Shown: piece after piece, positions 25,126 through 33,931 of the stretch | How positions within the stretch are numbered: the stretch's first letter is position 1 | How the letters are laid out: each line of letters starts with the position of its first letter | Assembly (NCBI GenBank): GCA_041495205.1 | Contig: JBGQCF010000006.1 | Span: forward strand, 1-64,000 | Length of the DNA stretch: 64,000 nt | Source of the DNA: JAHFRG01 sp041495205 | Lineage (GTDB): Bacteria; Pseudomonadota; Gammaproteobacteria; Burkholderiales; JAHFRG01 | Reading direction: 5' to 3' | The notes under the pieces: generated by a model | What the model saw: only the letters and a program-made list of their open reading frames with translations | Databases searched by the model: none | What the model was told of the DNA's origin: nothing | Program-made: the position numbers and the translations under genes

Positions 25126-25259
25126 TAGTCGACGCCAGAGTGAACGGCATTTCTTGCAGTCCTAGGCACGCGGGCGAGTATGAGCCCTGACGTCCAGTGC
25201 GAGCGGAGCGGCTTCCTGCAACGCTTCGCTCGCTTTTCGCCGATTGCTCAACCGGGCCG

Positions 25260-26885
25260 TTATTCCCACTCGATGGTCGCCGGCGGCTTGCTGGAAATGT
25301 CGTAAACCACGCGGTTAATGCCGCGCACTTCGTTGATGATGCGGTTGGAAACTTTCGAGAGTAACGCGTGAGGAAGCTCCGCCCACTGCGCGGTCATGAA
25401 GTCTTGGGTAGTGACCGCGCGCAGGCACACGACATATTCATAAGTCCGGCCATCGCCCATCACCCCTACCGATTTCACCGGCAGGAACACCGCAAAGGCT
25501 TGCGCGGTGGCGTCGTACCAATTCTTGGGTATATTTCGACTCCCACCCTGCCCCTCCCCCTGTGATGGGGAGGGAAGGTAAGGTGTCGCGCGCAACTCTT
25601 CGATGAAAATGGCGTCGGCGCGCCGCAATAAATCGGCATATTGCTTTTTCACCTCACCCACGATACGCACGCCCAGCCCCGGTCCAGGGAAGGGGTGGCG
25701 GTAAACCATTTCCCGCGGCAAGCCCAACGCCAAGCCTAATTCGCGCACTTCGTCCTTGAACAATTCGCGCAGCGGCTCGAGCAGTTTCAGATGCAATGTT
25801 CTCGGCAGACCGCCGACGTTGTGATGCGATTTGATGGACTGCGCCTTTTTGGTCTTGGCGCCGGCGGATTCAATCACGTCGGGGTAAATCGTACCTTGGG
25901 CGAGCCATTTGACCTGCCGAAGCTTCTTCGCCTCACGCTGGAACACTTCAATAAATTCCCTGCCGATGATTTTGCGCTTCTGCTCCGGATCGGAAACTCC
26001 TGAAAGCTTTTTCAGGAATTTACCGGACGCATCCACCTGAATGACCTTGACTCCCAGATTGCGACTGAAAGTATCCATGACCTGCTTGGCTTCATCGAGC
26101 CGCAGCAGCCCATTGTCCACAAAGACGCAAGTGAGTTGCTTGCCGATAGCCCTGTGCAGCAGCGCGGCGGCGACCGCCGAATCCACGCCGCCGGATAGTC
26201 CAAGTAAAACTTGCTCCTTGCCCACTTCGTTGCGGATTTTGGCAACCGCCTCTTCCGCATAATCGGGCATGTTCCAGTCGCCCTTGAGCCCGCAAATCTC
26301 GTGCACGAAGCGCTCGATGATGCGCTTGCCCTGCGACGTGTGGGTTACTTCAGGATGAAACTGCAACCCGTAAAACCTGCGCGTATCGTCCGCCATGCCG
26401 GCAATCGGACTTGCCTCGTTGCCGGCAATTACCTTGAAGCCTTCGGGGAGCGTATTTACGCGGTCACCGTGGCTCATCCAGACGTCGAGCAGGCCGTAGC
26501 CTTCTTTGTTGCTTCGATCCTGAATATCTTTGAGCAAGGCCGAATGGCCGCGCGCTCGCAGCTCGGCGTAGCCGAATTCCCGCACCAGAGCGTTTTCCAC
26601 TTCGCCGCCGAGTTGCGCCGCCATGGTCTGCATGCCGTAGCAAATACCCAGCACCGGCACGCCGATCTCGAACACGACCTGCGGAGCGCGCGGCGTGCCG
26701 CCTTTCGTGACCGATGCCGGACCGCCGGATAGAATAATGCCGCGCGGGTTGAATTCGCGGACGAACTTTTCACCTACGTCGTAGGAATGCAGTTCGCAGT
26801 AAACGTGGGTCTCGCGCACGCGGCGCGCGATCAGCTGCGTGTACTGGGAACCGAAATCAAGAATGAGGATTTTTTGATGCGTCAT
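25260..26885 (-). CDS. guaA: GMP synthase (glutamine-hydrolysing) with in-frame insert
   Basis: 541 residues from ATG 26885 (MTHQKILILDFGSQYTQ); the frame upstream adds residues not found in GuaA. It converts XMP to GMP with ATP and glutamine. The glutaminase domain has Cys in LGICYGMQ and the HPEVTHT triad; the ATP-pyrophosphatase domain has the SGGVDS loop; the C-terminus ends KPPATIEWE as usual. Compared with the E. coli protein there are about 20 extra residues after IEELR, encoded by a GC-rich palindromic repeat (25531-25589). The reading frame is kept, so the enzyme is probably active. It follows guaB by 47 bases. Confidence 0.96.
   Translation of the reverse strand: MTHQKILILDFGSQYTQLIARRVRETHVYCELHSYDVGEKFVREFNPRGIILSGGPASVTKGGTPRAPQVVFEIGVPVLGICYGMQTMAAQLGGEVENALVREFGYAELRARGHSALLKDIQDRSNKEGYGLLDVWMSHGDRVNTLPEGFKVIAGNEASPIAGMADDTRRFYGLQFHPEVTHTSQGKRIIERFVHEICGLKGDWNMPDYAEEAVAKIRNEVGKEQVLLGLSGGVDSAVAAALLHRAIGKQLTCVFVDNGLLRLDEAKQVMDTFSRNLGVKVIQVDASGKFLKKLSGVSDPEQKRKIIGREFIEVFQREAKKLRQVKWLAQGTIYPDVIESAGAKTKKAQSIKSHHNVGGLPRTLHLKLLEPLRELFKDEVRELGLALGLPREMVYRHPFPGPGLGVRIVGEVKKQYADLLRRADAIFIEELRATPYLPSPSQGEGQGGSRNIPKNWYDATAQAFAVFLPVKSVGVMGDGRTYEYVVCLRAVTTQDFMTAQWAELPHALLSKVSNRIINEVRGINRVVYDISSKPPATIEWE
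25531..25589 (-). repeat. palindromic repeat inserted in guaA
   Basis: About 60 bases inside guaA that have no counterpart in other GuaA proteins. The core is a perfect 8-bp inverted repeat, CCCTCCCC at 25552-25559 and GGGGAGGG at 25567-25574, with a 7-base loop. Hairpins of this CCCTCCCC/GGGGAGGG kind are common as dispersed repeats between genes in proteobacterial genomes; here one lies within an essential gene and is translated as a Pro/Ser/Gly-rich loop (PSPSQGEGQGG). Confidence 0.75.
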
Positions 26886-26932
26886 TGCAAGGCGTGGGTG
26901 TCGAGGTGCCATGTCATGCAATTTCCCGCACC

Positions 26933-28393
26933 TCACTCGACGCGGTAATTCGGCGCTTCCTTGGTGATCTGCACATCGTGAACATGCGATTCGCGTACGC
27001 CCGCGGAAGTGATTTCGACGAATTGGGCTTTGGTGCGCATTTCGGTAATACTCAGGCAGCCGAGATAGCCCAGGCTGGCGCGCAAACCTCCCGTGAGCTG
27101 CTGTATCACCGCCACCACACTGCCTTTGTAGGGCACCCGGCCTTCGACACCCTCCGGCACCAGTTTGTCTGCGTTCATCTCGGGGTCCTGGAAATAGCGG
27201 TCGCTTGATCCCTGCTGCATCGCCCCCAGCGAGCCCATGCCGCGATAAGATTTGTACGAGCGCCCCTGGAACAATTCGATTTCCCCCGGCGCTTCCTCGG
27301 TACCGGCAAATAAGCCGCCCAGCATCACCACATGCGCGCCCGCAGCGATGGCTTTGGCAATATCACCCGAGTAACGTATGCCGCCATCCGCAATTACCGG
27401 AATTTCGCTGTTCTTGAGCGCTTGCGCCACGTTCTGAATCGCGGTGACCTGCGGCACACCGATACCTGCGACGATGCGCGTGGTGCAAATCGAGCCGGGC
27501 CCGATTCCAACTTTCACGCCATCTGCGCCGTGATCCACCATGGCCTTGGCGGCTTCCGCCGTGGCGATGTTGCCGCCGACGACCTGGATTCTCGGAAAGT
27601 TCTTTTTCACCCATTTCACGCGATCCAGCACGCCCTGCGCATGGCCGTGAGCGGTGTCCACCACAATCACGTCAGCGCCCGCCTCGACGAGGCATTCGAC
27701 CCGCTCTTCCAAATCTTCGCCCACGCCCACCGCCGCGCCCACCCGCAGCCTGCCGAGTTCATCCTTGCACGCGCTCGGGTGTTCAGTGGATTTAAGGATG
27801 TCCTTGACCGTGATCAGCCCTTTCAGCTCGAAATCGTCGTTTATCACCAGCACGCGCTCCAAGCGGTATTTGTGCATCAGTTTCAGCGCCTCCGCGCGGC
27901 TCGCACCTTCTTTCACGGTCACCAGCCGTTCGCGTGGGGTCATGATGTTTTTGATAGGCTGGTCGAGGTTGGTCTCAAAGCGCAAATCGCGGTTGGTAAC
28001 GATACCGACGACGCGCGCGCCGTCGACCACCGGCAGACCTGAAATTTTGTGCTGCTGCGTGAGATTCACCACGTCACGCACTTTCATATCCTGGGAAATA
28101 GTGATCGGGTCTTTCACCACCCCGCTCTCAAAACGCTTGACCTTGGCCACTTCCATGGCTTGCGCCTTGGGTTGCATGTTTTTATGAATGATGCCGACGC
28201 CGCCTTCTTGCGCCACGGCAATGGCAAGCCGCGCTTCGGTCACGGTGTCCATTGCCGAAGAGATCAGCGGGATATTGAGAGTAATGGCGCGGGTGAGTTG
28301 CGTGGAGAGGCTTACGTCGCGCGGCAGTACTGTGGAGTGGGCGGGGACCAGCAGAACATCGTCAAAGGTTAATGCTTTTTGAACTACTCGCAT
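26933..28393 (-). CDS. guaB: IMP dehydrogenase
   Basis: 486 residues. It oxidises IMP to XMP, the committed step to GMP, with guaA next in the path directly downstream. The TIM-barrel parts hold the catalytic Cys in GPGSICTTRIVAGIG and the flap SLGAMQQGSSDRY; two CBS domains lie at about residues 95-205 between barrel strands. Length and start are standard. Confidence 0.98.
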   Translation of the reverse strand: MRVVQKALTFDDVLLVPAHSTVLPRDVSLSTQLTRAITLNIPLISSAMDTVTEARLAIAVAQEGGVGIIHKNMQPKAQAMEVAKVKRFESGVVKDPITISQDMKVRDVVNLTQQHKISGLPVVDGARVVGIVTNRDLRFETNLDQPIKNIMTPRERLVTVKEGASRAEALKLMHKYRLERVLVINDDFELKGLITVKDILKSTEHPSACKDELGRLRVGAAVGVGEDLEERVECLVEAGADVIVVDTAHGHAQGVLDRVKWVKKNFPRIQVVGGNIATAEAAKAMVDHGADGVKVGIGPGSICTTRIVAGIGVPQVTAIQNVAQALKNSEIPVIADGGIRYSGDIAKAIAAGAHVVMLGGLFAGTEEAPGEIELFQGRSYKSYRGMGSLGAMQQGSSDRYFQDPEMNADKLVPEGVEGRVPYKGSVVAVIQQLTGGLRASLGYLGCLSITEMRTKAQFVEITSAGVRESHVHDVQITKEAPNYRVE

Positions 28394-28529
28394 ATTTTGT
28401 TCCTTTGCAAAATACTATTATACGCAACATGCGTCAGTCGGTAAATACGACGCCGGACGGGTTAGCAACACCCTGCGGGGTCAACCAATCCTAAATGTGT
28501 GGCTGTTAAATTCACACTACTATTTACCA

Positions 28530-28564
28530 GCCGATTGGCATACACTTAAGAAACCTGTTTTAGG
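28530..28564 (+). repeat. 35-bp conserved element upstream of DUF4124 gene, copy 1
   Basis: The block running from GCCGATTGGCATACACTTAA to the TAGG just before the start codon is repeated on the minus strand at 51742-51776 with 33 of 35 bases identical. Here it ends about 10 bases before the DUF4124 start and includes its Shine-Dalgarno (TAGGAG), so it should hold the promoter and 5' leader. TTGGCA resembles a -24 element but the matching -12 is not convincing. Confidence 0.6.
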
Positions 28565-28573
28565 AGCCGCATC

Positions 28574-29062
28574 ATGCTGCGTATAGTGAGCTCAATTGTG
28601 TTGGTGTTGTTGGCCACGACAAGCGCGTATTGCGAAGTCTATAAATGGATTGATCCTGATGGCACGGTCCATTATTCCGACCAACCGTCCCCGGACGCCG
28701 TCCAAGAACAAAGCCTGGGCATCAAATCCGGAACGAGCGGTTCCGAGGCTCCCGGCACGGGGAAGGCCGCGCCCAAATCAACCGGTCCCAAAACCTACAT
28801 AGAAGAGGGCGCGGAATTCCGCAAACGTCAAGTGGAAGCCGAGGCAAAACGCGCAAAAGAAGAAAAAGCGCTGGCCGAAGCCAAGGAAGCCCAGCAAAAC
28901 TGCGAACGCTCACGCAGCAGTCTGCAGTCCATGCAGACGGGGCAGCGCGTCACCGTATATAATGAAAAAGGCGAGCGCGCATACCTCGATGACAATGCAC
29001 GCGGACAGGAAATCGCGAATGCGCAAAAAGCCGTAGATTTCTGGTGCAACCCGAAAAAATAA
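28574..29062 (+). CDS. DUF4124 domain-containing protein
   Basis: 162 residues: a signal peptide (MLRIVSSIVLVLLATTSAYC), then the DUF4124 motif EVYKWIDPDGTVHYSDQPSPDA at about residues 21-42, and a long charged helix rich in Ala, Glu and Lys (about 85-125), probably a coiled coil. DUF4124 proteins are secreted or periplasmic proteins of unknown function, common in beta- and gamma-proteobacteria. It is convergent with the rnfH gene, the two stops being only 6 bases apart. Confidence 0.88.
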   Translation: MLRIVSSIVLVLLATTSAYCEVYKWIDPDGTVHYSDQPSPDAVQEQSLGIKSGTSGSEAPGTGKAAPKSTGPKTYIEEGAEFRKRQVEAEAKRAKEEKALAEAKEAQQNCERSRSSLQSMQTGQRVTVYNEKGERAYLDDNARGQEIANAQKAVDFWCNPKK

Positions 29063-29068
29063 CCCGAA

Positions 29069-29365
29069 TTATTTCCTGCCTCTTCCAGCTGCCTGCGCCC
29101 GCCGCCGGCGGGCCTCTTTGGGATCGGCAATCAATGCACGGTAGATTTCCACCCGGTCCCGGTCGCGCAACAACGTATCTGTCCTTGCCAGTTTGCCAAA
29201 AATACCCACTTTATTCAGGGCCAGATCAATTTCCCGAAACTGCTGCAGAATGCCCGACTGTTTTATCGCCTCGCCAATCGTAGTGCCGCTTTTCACTTCC
29301 AACTGCAAAACAGTTTGGCCGCGCGCAGCAGCATAGGCCACTTCGATGGTGATATCTTTGCTCAT
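29069..29365 (-). CDS. rnfH: RnfH family protein
   Basis: 98 residues with the ubiquitin-like fold of RnfH/UPF0125: TIEVAYAAARGQTVLQLEV, the helix TIGEAIKQSGIL, then VGIFGKLARTDTLLRDRDRVEIYRAL and a basic tail. It is regularly encoded next to ratA and smpB, as here, where its start adjoins the ratA stop. Molecular role unknown; an older link to Rnf complexes rests on naming. Confidence 0.92.
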   Translation of the reverse strand: MSKDITIEVAYAAARGQTVLQLEVKSGTTIGEAIKQSGILQQFREIDLALNKVGIFGKLARTDTLLRDRDRVEIYRALIADPKEARRRRAQAAGRGRK

Positions 29366-29797
29366 TCAACCGTAAATCTTTTCGGCACGCTTGATAAATC
29401 CATCCACAAAACTGTCGGCGATATGCCTGAATGCGGGGCCCAGCAGTTTTTCCAGCAAGCTGCTGGAAAATTCATAATGCAGGCGAAATTCGATCTTGCA
29501 GCCCGCTTCTCCGAGTTCAATAAAACGCCAGCTCCCCTCAAGGTGACGGAACGGGCCGCTTATCAGCCGCATTTCGATTAAATGTGGCGGATGCTTGGTA
29601 TTTTCGGTAGTAAAGCTTTGCTTGAGATAACGGTAATCAAGATGAATGGTGGCCAAAGTGATTTTTTCCCCGCGCTGGCTGACCGACGCGCCGGCACACC
29701 ACGGCAGAAACTCAGGATATTCCTCTACCCTGTCCACCAGAGAAAACATCTGCTGCGCGGTATATCCCACCAGCGCCGACCTATCCACCTGGGCCAT
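29366..29797 (-). CDS. ratA: RatA/COQ10-like START-domain protein
   Basis: 143 residues from ATG 29797; the frame is open upstream into smpB territory but the family begins MAQVDRSALV. It is a single SRPBCC/START domain with EEYPEFLPWCAGASV and the long C-terminal helix DSFVDGFIKRAEKIYG. E. coli RatA was reported to block 70S assembly, while the mitochondrial relatives (COQ10) bind ubiquinone; which role holds here is open. Divergent from smpB with a 51-base shared promoter region, a very widespread arrangement. Confidence 0.9.
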   Translation of the reverse strand: MAQVDRSALVGYTAQQMFSLVDRVEEYPEFLPWCAGASVSQRGEKITLATIHLDYRYLKQSFTTENTKHPPHLIEMRLISGPFRHLEGSWRFIELGEAGCKIEFRLHYEFSSSLLEKLLGPAFRHIADSFVDGFIKRAEKIYG

Positions 29798-29848
29798 GGC
29801 ACTCCAAAAACTGATAAAATGAATGAATTTTAGCAGTGTCCGCGTCTC

Positions 29849-30298
29849 ATGAGCATTGTTCAGAACAAAAAGGCCTTCCACGATTACTTCATTGAAGAAA
29901 AGTACGAGACAGGAATCGTGCTTGAAGGCTGGGAAGTCAAGGCCATCCGCGCCGGCCGCTGCCAGATCAAGGAAGCCTATGTAGTGGTGCGCAAGGGCGA
30001 GATTTTCATCACCGGCTGCCATATCAGCCCGCTGGCGACCGCATCAACTCATATCACGCCCGACCCCACGCGCACCCGCAAATTGTTGCTGCGCGCCGAC
30101 GAAATAAATAAGCTGATCGGCAAAGTGGAACGCGCGGGCTATACCATCGTGCCTCTGGATGTTCATTACACCCGCGGCAAAATAAAGCTGGAGATTGGGC
30201 TCGCCAAAGGCAAGAAGCAGCACGACAAGCGCGAAGCCGAAAAAGAACGCGAATGGCAGCGCCAAAAACAGCGCCTGCTGCGCGCCAAGAAAGGATGA
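29849..30298 (+). CDS. smpB: SsrA-binding protein SmpB
   Basis: 149 residues, complete. SmpB binds tmRNA and brings it to stalled ribosomes for trans-translation. Motifs: NKKAFHDYFIEEKYETGIVLEGWEVKAIRAGR, then GCHISPL and the basic C-terminal tail KGKKQHDKREAEKEREWQRQ that reads the empty mRNA channel. Its last 40 or so codons are repeated at 44.6 kb and partly at 53.7 kb as remnants of island integration; the stop and the following 20 bases differ between this copy (TGA) and the two fragments (TAA). Confidence 0.97.
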   Translation: MSIVQNKKAFHDYFIEEKYETGIVLEGWEVKAIRAGRCQIKEAYVVVRKGEIFITGCHISPLATASTHITPDPTRTRKLLLRADEINKLIGKVERAGYTIVPLDVHYTRGKIKLEIGLAKGKKQHDKREAEKEREWQRQKQRLLRAKKG

Positions 30299-30317
30299 AT
30301 CATTAATATGAGGTATT

Positions 30318-30395
30318 TGGGGTGGACGATGGGATTCGAACCCACAACAACCGGAATCACAACTGATCCATAGGATTCGGGCATTTTATTAATCA
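30318..30395 (-). repeat. attachment scar A: 3' half of tRNA-His plus element arm
   Basis: Bases 30318-30362 are identical to the 45-nt 3' half of tRNA-His (anticodon loop to CCA) found whole at 53740. To the right follows CTGATCCATAGGATTCGGGC then ATTTTATTAATCAA, which recurs in altered form at scars B and D. A tRNA half joined to foreign sequence is the usual left junction of a tyrosine-recombinase element. Confidence 0.8.
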
Positions 30396-30477
30396 ACCGT
30401 ATACGCACTTAATTTGAATCATGTTAGTTCACTTTTTTCCACAATCGGGGCGGTACTGCAGCGCCAGCAAATTCTGA

Positions 30478-30897
30478 TTACTTTTGTACGGGAGAGAGAC
30501 GCCCGGGGCTGATCGCATCGTCTGCGCGGCCCTTGAGGTAGGCATAAAGATTGTCAATATTGTCTACTACCAGTTTAGTGGTATTGTAATTGGGCATGCC
30601 TTTCTCCGGCCTGCCTTCAAGCACGGCTTTCCTGAATTCCTCCATGGTCATGTGTTTCAGGCTATCGACTAGTCCGGGGCCCGTCATGCCTTCCTGTTTT
30701 GCGCCATGACAGCGATCGCAAGCCATAGCACGCCATGTGCGCCATCCTTCCAGCGTATTCGGATCCACCTTATTTCCATCAACAACCGTATAGGGCTGCT
30801 TTTCCGCACTGGGACTTGCCGGTGGCGCCGTATTCTGGGCGTATGCGGGGATGCTTATCGCCATTGCGAGTAAAATCAACATAATTGTCTTTGACAT
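30478..30897 (-). CDS. cytochrome c, short mono-haem type (island paralogue)
   Basis: 139 residues from ATG 30897, chosen because GAGG precedes it; a GTG 12 bases upstream is weaker. Signal peptide to about residue 20 (SIPAYAQ), one haem site CDRCH at about residue 66, probable axial Met in KGMPNYN. It is a close paralogue of the lipoprotein cytochrome at 11355; the segment coding from EGRPEKGMPNYN to NIDNLYA is almost unchanged in DNA. Sequence relatives often accept electrons from PQQ alcohol dehydrogenases. It is the first gene inside the island and may serve the island's redox enzymes. Confidence 0.9.
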   Translation of the reverse strand: MSKTIMLILLAMAISIPAYAQNTAPPASPSAEKQPYTVVDGNKVDPNTLEGWRTWRAMACDRCHGAKQEGMTGPGLVDSLKHMTMEEFRKAVLEGRPEKGMPNYNTTKLVVDNIDNLYAYLKGRADDAISPGRLSPVQK

Positions 30898-31169
30898 CTG
30901 GTGCCTCACTTAGAGAAAAGTAATGGCCCACGCTACGCGTTCGATCGAGTTTTTGGACACTACGGCTTCACGAGGCTCGCGTCTGGTTTGGCTTCCCGAG
31001 GGTCGGCGCCGTTCACCACCAGTCGCAACCCATGGTGGGTGTGACAGAGCCGTATCTCGACTTTAAGGATCAGTAGCTTTTCATGGGGGTTGATGGCCTG
31101 CGCCCTACACCACCTCCTCGTCAGTGTATTTTATATCCTTAATTCGGTGTCCGGATTGATTAGACCACT

Positions 31170-31982
31170 TCACTCATGGCCTTTGAACTCGTCCATACTC
31201 TTATAGACACCGAAAATATTGCCGAAGATGAAGTCGAACAGGCGGATGGGGAGCACACCTTTCATAATGGCGACTAGGTAGACGGTCCAGGGTGAGCGGA
31301 CCACTACCTTGCCTTTCTTCATGGATTCCCAGACCTTCTGCACAAAAGGTTCAGGCTTGAGGATTGGCGTCAGCAGAGGTGCCTTGGCCCCCTCGAACAT
31401 GCCGGTATCGACGTAGCCGGGCGTGACCGTGGTCACGCAAATATTGTAGTAACCCTTTTGTTCCAGTTCCAGGCGCAGGGAGTCGGACCAACCGTTCACC
31501 GCCCACTTGCTCGCGCAATACACGGACATCTTCGGGTTGGACATCAGCCCTGCGGCGGACGCCATGTTCACGATACGACCCTCACGCTTTTCCATCATGC
31601 CGGGCAGGAACGCCCGGCAGATATACATCATTGCTTCGCTGTTGATGCGCATGGTTTTCTCGATCTGGTTATTGGTATGCTCCCAGAAATAGGCACTAAC
31701 GACAACACCTGCGTTGTTGATCAGGATATCGACTGTGCCGTGCTCTTTGAGGACATTCTCCGCAGCCTTCTCGATGTCTTTGCGGTCGGATACATCTACC
31801 TTGTATGTATATACCTCGCCGCCGCGACGGGTTAACTCCTCGGCGGTCTCCTTCATTGTCTTCTCGTTAGTAGCCCAGATGATAATCTTGGCGCCTTCCG
31901 CCACGCCGTGTTCGCAGAACAGTTTGCCCATGCCCCTGTTGCCGCCAGTGACAAGCATAGTTTTGCCGGCTATTGAATACAT
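31170..31982 (-). CDS. short-chain dehydrogenase/reductase, membrane-associated retinol-dehydrogenase type
   Basis: 270 residues. NAD(P) site LVTGGNRGMGK, DVSDRKDIEKAA, INNAGV, catalytic Ser in NMASAAG and YCASK. The C-terminal 50 residues are hydrophobic (TVYLVAIMKGVLPIRLFDFIFGNIFGVY), as in lipid-metabolising SDRs that sit on membranes. The neighbouring aldehyde dehydrogenase at 32180 on the same strand suggests successive oxidation of a long-chain alcohol to aldehyde to acid. Substrate is inferred from context. Confidence 0.85.
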   Translation of the reverse strand: MYSIAGKTMLVTGGNRGMGKLFCEHGVAEGAKIIIWATNEKTMKETAEELTRRGGEVYTYKVDVSDRKDIEKAAENVLKEHGTVDILINNAGVVVSAYFWEHTNNQIEKTMRINSEAMMYICRAFLPGMMEKREGRIVNMASAAGLMSNPKMSVYCASKWAVNGWSDSLRLELEQKGYYNICVTTVTPGYVDTGMFEGAKAPLLTPILKPEPFVQKVWESMKKGKVVVRSPWTVYLVAIMKGVLPIRLFDFIFGNIFGVYKSMDEFKGHE

Positions 31983-32020
31983 ATGTTCCCCCTGTTTATG
32001 AAATACAAAGATAGTGGCCT

Positions 32021-32105
32021 GGGTACTGTCAACTTAAGGAAATTCAGCCTTGCAGGCCCACACCCAACTCCTGCGCCATCTTTTCAAGGACGGCAGCGGC
32101 ACTCG
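32021..32105 (-). repeat. duplicated 3' end of the hybrid kinase gene
   Basis: These roughly 85 bases repeat 38809-38891, that is the last codons of the hybrid histidine kinase plus its downstream GGGTACTGTCAACTTAAGGA, with only about six differences. It lies in the gap between the SDR and the aldehyde dehydrogenase and has no reading frame of its own. It looks like a leftover of a second kinase copy or of a recombination that used this segment. Confidence 0.8.
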
Positions 32106-32179
32106 GGTTTTACCCCGATCTCACAGACGGTTGAGTTAAGTATAAATTCTCTTCTTTAGTCTGTTCAATCTTCTGACGT

Positions 32180-33595
32180 TTACCTGGATAGCCAGCGCAA
32201 TAGGAATAAAGTAGCTCGGGTTCGCCAGCGAGAATAAGGAGGAAATAAGTTAGAGGTTAAGCCCAGCCTGCCTTGTTTAACCACGGCCTTTTCGTGAGAA
32301 AAAGTCTTGAAGCCATAAAAGCCATGATAATTCCCTAGTCCACTTGTCCCTACTCCGCCGAAGGGCAGATAAGGATTACTCACGTGTATAACGGCATGGT
32401 TGATCAAAGCCCCGCCCGATGTGGTCTCTGACAGAAACTTTTCGTGAATTGTTTTAGACTGAGAAAAAAGGTAAAGAGCCAATGGTTTATCTTTAGATCT
32501 AATATATTGAATTACGTTGTCTATATCTTCATAACTTAGGATAGGCATGATCGGACCAAATATTTCTTCCGACATAATCGAATGCTCTGGTTGAACTCCG
32601 GTCAAAACAGTGGGTTCTAAAAACCGAGTCTCTGCGTTCGTCTTCCCACCGCAAAGCAATTTGGCGCCAGAGGCTATGCTCGATGAGATTAAATTTTGCA
32701 ATCGATTTAAGCTCAAGGGGTCAATGACCTTAGCCATATCCTTGCTCTGTTCTCTTTCTGAATAGTTGCTCCCAAATATTGTTTCGATACGAGCCTTAAT
32801 TTTACTCTGAAATTCAAGTTCGATATCTTTATGAACAAAAACATAATCTGGCGCTACACAGGTTTGCCCCGCATTTAAAAATGAAGCCCAAACCAATCGG
32901 TCAACAGTCACATCAAGATCAGCGTCTTTGTGTACAATGGCCGGCGACTTTCCGCCAAGCTCAAGGGTCACTGAGCTTAAATTCTTTGCGGCAGATGCCA
33001 TTATTTTTCTACCGATCTTGGGACTTCCCGTAAAGAAAATGTGGTCAAACGGCATTTCTAGTAAAAGATCTGCGATAGAGGTATCTCCGCCAACCACTGC
33101 GACTTCATTGCTTGGAAATACATGTTGAATAATTGACTTGATTACAGAAGCGACATTTTGAGTTTTATTCGAGGGCCGAAGAACAACCACATTTCCCGCG
33201 GCCACAGCAGATACTAAGGGGGTCATGACAAGGTTAAAGGGATAATTCCAGGGTCCCATGATCAGGACCTGGCCTTTTGCTTCGTAGCGAATTTGGCTGC
33301 GGCATCCGAACAGTGGCAGTGGAGTTGGAACCCATTTTGGCTTGGTCCAATTTTTTAGGTTCTTGATAGTGAACTTGATTTCTTCCAGCACTGGATAAAT
33401 TTCTGTTATTTCTACTTCCGTGGATGGTTTGCCAAAGTCCTTATTAAAGGCCAGATACAATCCTGCCTCAAATTTAATAATAGCTTCCCGAAGTTTCTTT
33501 AGTCTGAGAATGCGCTGTTGCGCGCTCGAATTTGCGACTGCCCATCGGTTTTTCTTTTGTACTTCGAAAATGTTTATAATTTCTTCTCTTGTCAT
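32180..33595 (-). CDS. aldehyde dehydrogenase, ALDH3 (fatty aldehyde) type
   Basis: 471 residues from ATG 33595 (MTREEIINIF), preceded by TGGGAA. Motifs: PWNYPFNLVMTPLVSA, FFTGSPKIGRKIM for NAD binding, LELGGKSPAIV with the general base Glu and NAGQTCVAPDYV with the catalytic Cys. Lack of an N-terminal arm, and the C-terminal hydrophobic/basic tail (RTRATLFLLRWLSR), fit membrane-bound ALDH3 enzymes acting on fatty or isoprenoid aldehydes. The gene is visibly richer in A and T than its neighbours, a sign of separate transfer. Confidence 0.9.
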   Translation of the reverse strand: MTREEIINIFEVQKKNRWAVANSSAQQRILRLKKLREAIIKFEAGLYLAFNKDFGKPSTEVEITEIYPVLEEIKFTIKNLKNWTKPKWVPTPLPLFGCRSQIRYEAKGQVLIMGPWNYPFNLVMTPLVSAVAAGNVVVLRPSNKTQNVASVIKSIIQHVFPSNEVAVVGGDTSIADLLLEMPFDHIFFTGSPKIGRKIMASAAKNLSSVTLELGGKSPAIVHKDADLDVTVDRLVWASFLNAGQTCVAPDYVFVHKDIELEFQSKIKARIETIFGSNYSEREQSKDMAKVIDPLSLNRLQNLISSSIASGAKLLCGGKTNAETRFLEPTVLTGVQPEHSIMSEEIFGPIMPILSYEDIDNVIQYIRSKDKPLALYLFSQSKTIHEKFLSETTSGGALINHAVIHVSNPYLPFGGVGTSGLGNYHGFYGFKTFSHEKAVVKQGRLGLTSNLFPPYSRWRTRATLFLLRWLSR

Positions 33596-33931
33596 CGTTA
33601 TTCCCAGTGATTCAGTAAAAAACGCCGGCACTCTTTTTTTGAGCAGCGGACGAGCGTGACGACCCGCGCTTTGGGACCGCCGAAGACACCTCGTGTTTTT
33701 TCCAACGGCCGAAAGCCAGGGAATCGATATGCGTCGTGCAGGCGCTTACGCTTGCGTGAAGTGGCCATCCAAAAATCCCCCCATTTTTAAAGTCGGGTAC
33801 AAACCGATTATTGCTCAGAACTACGGGGGTTGCAGAGACTTACATGTTAAATTCCACCCACTCGATTACGCGAAGAGCCCGTATTCGGAAGTCATTGTCC
33901 CGTTCCCAAGGAAAACAGAGATTATTGTTGA
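33596..33931. other. gap without recognised gene
   Basis: 336 bases between the aldehyde dehydrogenase start and the cytochrome lipoprotein end. A plus-strand frame of 103 codons runs through it into the end of the cytochrome gene, but its residue order is not protein-like and no start signal is seen. I see no tRNA, terminator or repeat. A promoter for the aldehyde dehydrogenase is expected near 33600-33700. Confidence 0.4.

Noticed and set aside
28530..28564. Sigma-54 promoter
   Set aside because: TTGGCA fits the -24 box but the -12 TTGC is absent at the required spacing.
30910..31140. Possible broken gene on the minus strand ending near 30957
   Set aside because: A frame can be read that ends in a TAG near the cytochrome promoter, but it matches no family I recognise and has no start.
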